DNA of 64,000 nt, from NCBI GenBank assembly GCA_001557505.1, contig LSAX01000003.1, positions 2,046,001 to 2,110,000 of the forward strand, read 5' to 3'. The stretch comes from Reticulascus tulasneorum. Its lineage: Eukaryota > Ascomycota > Sordariomycetes > Glomerellales > Reticulascaceae. The notes under the pieces are model-generated. The model was not told the origin of the DNA and searched no databases. It worked only from the letters and a program-made list of their open reading frames with translations. Below are positions 58,884 to 64,000 of the stretch, in pieces; within the stretch, counting starts at the first letter, position 1, and each line of letters begins with the position of its first letter. The position numbers and the translations under genes are program-made.

Positions 58884-61403
58884 CAGGCAAGGCAGGCCTC
58901 ACCTAACTGGGCCAGATTGCGAAGTTGGAGCGACTGATGAGTGGCTGCTTTGGGGAAGGTCAGCCACGTTTTGGCTTGTAGGCGGCGAAGGGGGAAATGG
59001 CGGCTCCAAGACGCTTGACCTCGATGGGGGAATTCACTAGCGGTCGAGTGTGGCCCTGGAAACGATGCATGATCAGAAGAGGAAAAAGAGCCCAGCTGAA
59101 GCAGGTCGCGCGCCGCACTGCACTCATTTCACCACACTCAGGCACCGCAGTCGTACATACCAGGACTGACCGAGAAAGTGAATAAGCCCACGGTGGGGAC
59201 ACCGTCCTTTGAAACATTGGGGTTCTATCCTGTCCCCGCTAAAAGGTTGGTGAGGGACCCACTGACGGACGAGGATGAGGATGGATGTACACACGCGGCG
59301 CATGTACTATGGTAGGAGTGTGACAGGAGACCTTCGTACCGACTTTATCGTACCCTGTCCCGGACTTCACGCGGTACTTTTCTTGGCTCCCCCCTCCACC
59401 CCCCCTCCCTTCTGCTTCTTCATCCTTCGTCTCTTCCAGAGAGGGACCCCCCGGACAAGGGTTTGCAACAGACAAAACCGATAAGCAGAACTAGCCACAT
59501 AGGTTCCAAGTCAGTATGACAGTGGTCTTGCGCTAAAATAATAAAAAAGAGCCGAAAGTCAGGCACTCGGCACGTCCTGCGAACTGGCAGATGTAACTCC
59601 ACCATGCAGGTTCCTCACGATACTTGCGACCCTCTCCACCCCCCTGGTAGGCTCTCGTTTGAGTCAGAATGGAGAGGAGCCAGGTCGGGGTCGTTAATGA
59701 AGAGACGCATGGGTCGCTGGGCGTACTGGGCAGAGAGGCCGACAAGGCGAAGTCCCAGAGGCGAGCGGAGGAGGAGGGGACAGTGGGGACGGACGGAGAC
59801 TGGGCGCGCTCGACGGAAAACTCATGGATGTACGGACCTACGCACTGAAAGTAGTTCTCCCAACAGCTGGGACCGGGTACTGTTACCTGGAACAGTGGGC
59901 TGGATTCTAATTGCCGACCTGGGCCAGCGACTGACTGACTGCCTGGGTACGCGTATGTGTTGAGGTCATCGACGATGGTGCCTCTTGTTGTGTGCGAGGC
60001 GAAGTGGCCATGGGAGAGGCAGCAAACCAGCGGAGTCACTGTACAGCTGCGGATGGGAGGTACTGTAAGGTAAGGTAGCCTACTCATTCACTAAGCGGTA
60101 CTGGCGTGCCTGTGTAGATTGATCGCGATTCGAGCATGCCCATTCTGACGGTCATCAGGGCAAAAGGAAATCTAAAGAGCGGCTTTTGGAGTACGCTGGT
60201 GCATATGCTGCTAGCATGTAGCACTCTAGATACATACATACCAGGGCATTCATCCCCACTTATTGCTACCTTACGTAGTGACTGGAAAGCATATTGAAAC
60301 TTGTTGACATTGGCATCTGCAAGTCCTGGATCTCTGCTTTGCCATCATTCATCGAGGTGCCATCCTCCCCCCGTTAGTCCGTACCTTTTCCCCAAATCCT
60401 GCCTAGATAGGTACGTATCTTACGGATATTCTACAACAGCAGGCTCTAGTGCGATAGTAGCCTGTAGCGAGAGTAGGCTGTAACTAACCAGCCAGCCATC
60501 AGGAGACCAGTGGGTACGGGTTAGACGATATCATCATCGTGGTTCGGTAGCGTCGTTCGTTTAATGGTAATCGTACGTAGATGGATGGAGCAACGTGAAT
60601 ACGCAGTACGTAGCATGTACGTAGGTACGAATGGTGTAGTAGAGTCAGTTCGAGCTCGATCCAATCAGCGAGGTTCCCTTTCTAGGCACTCCTCTCTCCC
60701 CAGTTCCCTTCCCTTCCCTTTCCCTTTGCCTTTGCCCTTTTTTTTTTCTCTCCCTGCAAAAACACCCACACAGAATCCACACCCACCTCTAGCACACACA
60801 CACCATAATAAACAACTACCAAGAGAGTCTCATCTTGGCTCAGAAGAGTAGGGACATCGACCATCTCACCCCCAGAACAAGCACCCCTGCTCGCCACATT
60901 GTCCACCCCTGCTGCAGCAACGCCTGCATCCCTTTTTGCCTTCCGGCTCCTTCCCCCCCCCCCGGTCGACCTCTAGGGACCCACCCATCTGGCTGGCTTA
61001 TTTTGTCAAGAACAGAACCCCCCCTCCCCCTGTAGCCCCCCCTGTCGGCCAAGTACCTGGCCTGCACCACGATTTCCCCAGTGCACTGTGCAAGTTTCTT
61101 TCTCAATTTCGCGTGCCTTAATGCCCTTGCTATTGGGAAGCTCTGCAGCGAATGAGGACGGCGAGCCATTATAGACTGGGGTGCCAACCACTAACGACCG
61201 GGGGGAAACGCAGAGGTACCGCTGCACACTGTATGGAGCTTGGCCCTTGCTTCATCGTCTCCAACGACGCGGACTGCAGCAAAGCTTGCTCTCTTTTCTG
61301 GCCCTCTTGTCTGGTCTCTGTTACGAACTGCGCTGAGCGATTGAGAGACAGATAGAGAGAGAGTGAGGGGGGACAGCGGTCTTCCGGTCTTTTTCTGTTT
61401 CTT

Positions 61404-61425
61404 CCTGTCTGTCTGTCTGTCTGTC
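61404..61425. repeat. (CTGT)n tract
   Basis: Five CTGT units in tandem within the pyrimidine-rich right edge. Confidence 0.85.
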
Positions 61426-61893
61426 AGGCGCTCGCTCGCTCTCGCGCGCGTCTCTCTGTATTCATGCCACTCCTTCTCTTCGCGCAAGCCACCCGAGCTT
61501 GTCTTCTGGGGTGGGCGAATCTGGCACTGCAACATCGCATCGTTTGTTCTTCCCACCCCGTGGCCCTTCCGGCTGGGGTGAAGGGCCGGGGGATTTCTCG
61601 TCTTTGTCTCTCCCACTGTGTGTGTGTCTCTCTTATTGAACAGCCGGCCAGCCATTCTCGTCCCCACGGAAAGCCCACTTCTTCGGCAGCACCCCATGTC
61701 TTGAGCTCTATTTGTCTGCTACATCACATCTCTGCTACGCTGCAGTCGCGAGATGCGCCAATTCCTTCCCGAAATCTCTGGGTATACATATATATCTATC
61801 AAAAGTAGTGTGATGGCTTACATCAGGGCTCCTTCCCGGCCAGTTACCTTACCTATGTACCTAAATACCCTACCCAAATACCTGCATACATAG

Positions 61894-61944
61894 CCTACCT
61901 ACCTACCTGCCTACCTACATACATACATACATACACATACATAC
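61894..61944. repeat. (CTAC)n / (ATAC)n tetranucleotide tract
   Basis: CTAC units pass into ATAC units over about 50 bp. The word is the same as in the tracts at 4.47 kb and 13.1-13.4 kb. Confidence 0.85.
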
Positions 61945-64000
61945 CCTTCTGTAGTCCCTCACCTTGCCCTCGACCTCGGATTCCCATCTTGCTCTCTCTC
62001 ACTTCCCACAAGTGCGCTGGCAGAAAGGGACCTTCCAAGACTTCCCGGAGAAGAAGAAGAAACGGACTATCGCAACAAGAGTGGAACGACAAGATTGGGA
62101 GAAAAAGAAATACTCCTCTCACATATCATCTTTTTTCCCATCCTCCAAATTCCATCGCTTCAACAAGCCCTCGGACTAAAACGCCCTGCCTCTTAGGCCC
62201 TGCCCTTCTACATCCATCCAGCAGTCCCGGCCAGACGTTCCCACAACAGATTCTATCAGATCTCTGTTCTGACCTCGCAACGTTTACCCACTTATACTTC
62301 CGGCCTGCTCATCAACCTGTCCCATAAACCGCACAGCCAACAGAAGCTCCCCACGAAACGTCCCATCCTCTGCCGCCGTTGCATACTGGACCTTTCTTCT
62401 TTCGTTGCTTGCAGTTATCTTGCTGCACCTCCTCTCGTCTTTTGCTCCAGACGTACTCCAAACCCCGTACATACGTTGTAGCGTGCGTGCATGTTCCTGG
62501 AGGGTCCTCCAGCTCCAACTGCGGGTGTGTGCGCTTGTGCGTTTCTGCTCCTGCTACTCCTCCACCCCCCGACACCAAGCCAACCAAGTGCGTCCATCGC
62601 AGGACTCACGGACGCCGCCCGTCATTTCTTCAGCAAGACATATAATATATATTTATATCGAGGCTATTCCTATTCGAACCTTCGCGACCTGACGCACTGT
62701 CGACATACCAGTCTTCTATGATCGCCACGCCCGCATCAGCACCCACCACGACTTGCCCTGCGTCTGGTCTCTAGTTAGTCCTCGTTGATCTGATCAATTG
62801 CTTGTAGCAGGTTCCGGCCTGCCTGCCAGCGCTCGAGCGTTTTTTTTTTCTTCTCCCCTCGTCCCCTTCCTCGTCTCCGAGGTCACTCGACTTGCATGCT
62901 CTCTGGTGGATCCACGAAAATAAGGACAGCTCCCAATCGGTACTACTCCCAGGTACCAAGCTCCATCACGCCTCCTCCATCCTCTAGGTTCTCTTATAGC
63001 CTCCCCCCCAGCCCATCCTCTTCCCAGGCCAGAGAAAGGCACCACCACCCTCTTCCGTTATATTGCTTCCCGATAAACCAATATCATCGGACGTCTGTCC
63101 TGATTCTCATATAAACGCCTCGCACGATAATCTTGGGAGCCCCTCTTCTCCTTGTATACTTAACCCTCAAGGATCCCCCACCTCGTTTGTTCTTCTTGAC
63201 CTCTTGTTCCTGCATTCGGATCATCTGGATCATCACTCATACCTCTCAACCCTCAACACTCCCCTCTCTCCTGCACAGACATCACTGCTTGCCGTCGACA
63301 CCTTGTTCTGGAGTCACCTCGACGACACTGTCAAGTCCTGTCACGCCTCAACCAGACGTCTCTGCTGCGTAGCTTGGACCAACTCACATCCCCCACTTGG
63401 TTGACTCTCGCGGGCGATCTTGCTAGTCAATCCCACAGCGGAGACACTGCCGACGAGCCTCTTTGTGAGCTTTGCGCACTTCCAGGAGACGAACAACAGG
63501 CAAGGACCTTGAAGGGCGACGGAACCACTTGTTTCTCATCTCTCAGACCCCAACGGCGCCAATCGTCCCAGATCCGCAAGCCTTTTTTGTACCTGAGCGC
63601 CCGCCCAAAAGTCGAAGATCGCATCGCTGTGCCCTTAGTGTGTGGACACCATTATGCTTCTAGCTTCCGAAACTTAATACACGCCGGCCCTCGACACTTG
63701 GACTTCGAAACAAAGGACACGCCAAACCCACCCGAACTTGGTGACCCCTACTTATCTCACCAACAGCACACACAGACCGATTTGTCCAGTAAACAACACC
63801 AGTCCCTCCACCTGTTTGCGCTTGACCACTCGCAAGTGATCCTCCCGTCAGGTGGCTAATTACAGCGACAAAGTGGGGAGTTTTAGTGCCTGTGCGCCGG
63901 GTCTTCTCCATCCTGTGGTAAGTTCACACTCGCAGCAGTCTTAAGAACCTCCTTCCCGCCTCGTTCATCGAGTCACTTCCTTACTCCCAACGTTGTGATC

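Larger units (their letters stand above)
53961..60640. other. Gene-poor region, part 3, with G-runs
   Basis: Frames of up to 209 codons at about 54.0-54.6 kb lie on both strands over the same DNA and have no family signal, so neither is annotated. G20 and G19 homopolymers and a GGA repeat are present. One small minus-strand frame at 57,895-58,053 looks more protein-like than the rest and is listed separately. Confidence 0.45.
60641..64000. promoter_or_regulatory. Pyrimidine-rich right edge, probable promoter or leader of a gene beyond the window
   Basis: From about 60,680 the plus strand is strongly C/T-rich with CTTTCC, CTGT and TACC repeats and many short ATG frames. The leaders upstream of the genes at 5,724 and 14,026 have the same character. 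This suggests a plus-strand gene starting right of 64,000. A frame at about 63,374-63,859 lacks an ATG start and recognisable content. Confidence 0.35.

Noticed and set aside
63374..63859. Plus-strand open frame of 161 codons near the right edge
   Set aside because: It has no ATG start and no recognisable content; it is best explained as part of a leader.

Overview
The window is nuclear DNA of a filamentous ascomycete (Pezizomycotina). The protein genes are interrupted by short GT-AG introns, mostly 49 to 59 bp, with CTRAY-like branch sites. There are no operons or Shine-Dalgarno sites. The gene set (ZPR1, ORC6, SEN54, TRM12/TYW2, an RNase P/MRP subunit, a secreted intradiol dioxygenase) is fungal. 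Scattered TACCTACC/GGTAGGTA tracts and long pyrimidine-rich leaders fit the same group. I cannot fix the class or genus from the sequence alone.

Layout. About 0.3-33.6 kb is gene-rich: a PPIL3-type cyclophilin (-), dihydropyrimidinase (+), an arrestin-like protein (+), a tRNA-Leu(UAG) gene (-), SEN54 (+), an uncharacterised protein with a duplicated GYW domain (+), ZPR1 (-), an Rpr2/Rpp21/Snm1 family protein (-), TRM12/TYW2 (+), an EF-hand secretory protein (-), ORC6 (+), a secreted intradiol ring-cleavage dioxygenase (-), an SDR oxidoreductase (-) and a single-pass membrane protein (+). From about 33.6 kb to the right edge (30 kb) I find no convincing protein gene. That stretch holds simple repeats, homopolymer runs, palindromes and short open frames only. 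The last 3 kb is pyrimidine-rich and may be promoter or leader of a gene beyond the edge.

Functional links. Four loci within about 14 kb concern tRNA biogenesis: an intron-bearing tRNA-Leu, a structural subunit of the tRNA-splicing endonuclease (SEN54), an RNase P/MRP subunit and the wybutosine enzyme TRM12. The other genes are unrelated housekeeping or metabolic functions.

Most notable observation. The tRNA-Leu(UAG) gene carries, besides a canonical-position intron next to the anticodon, a second 56-bp insertion inside the D-loop. Its ends are GTATGT and TAG with a CTAAT branch-like motif, the signature and size of this genome's pre-mRNA introns. Removing it exactly restores a consensus tRNA-Leu D-arm. 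The gene keeps its A box, B box and a T7 terminator, so it looks expressible. This would be a nuclear fungal tRNA with an ectopic, spliceosomal-looking intron.
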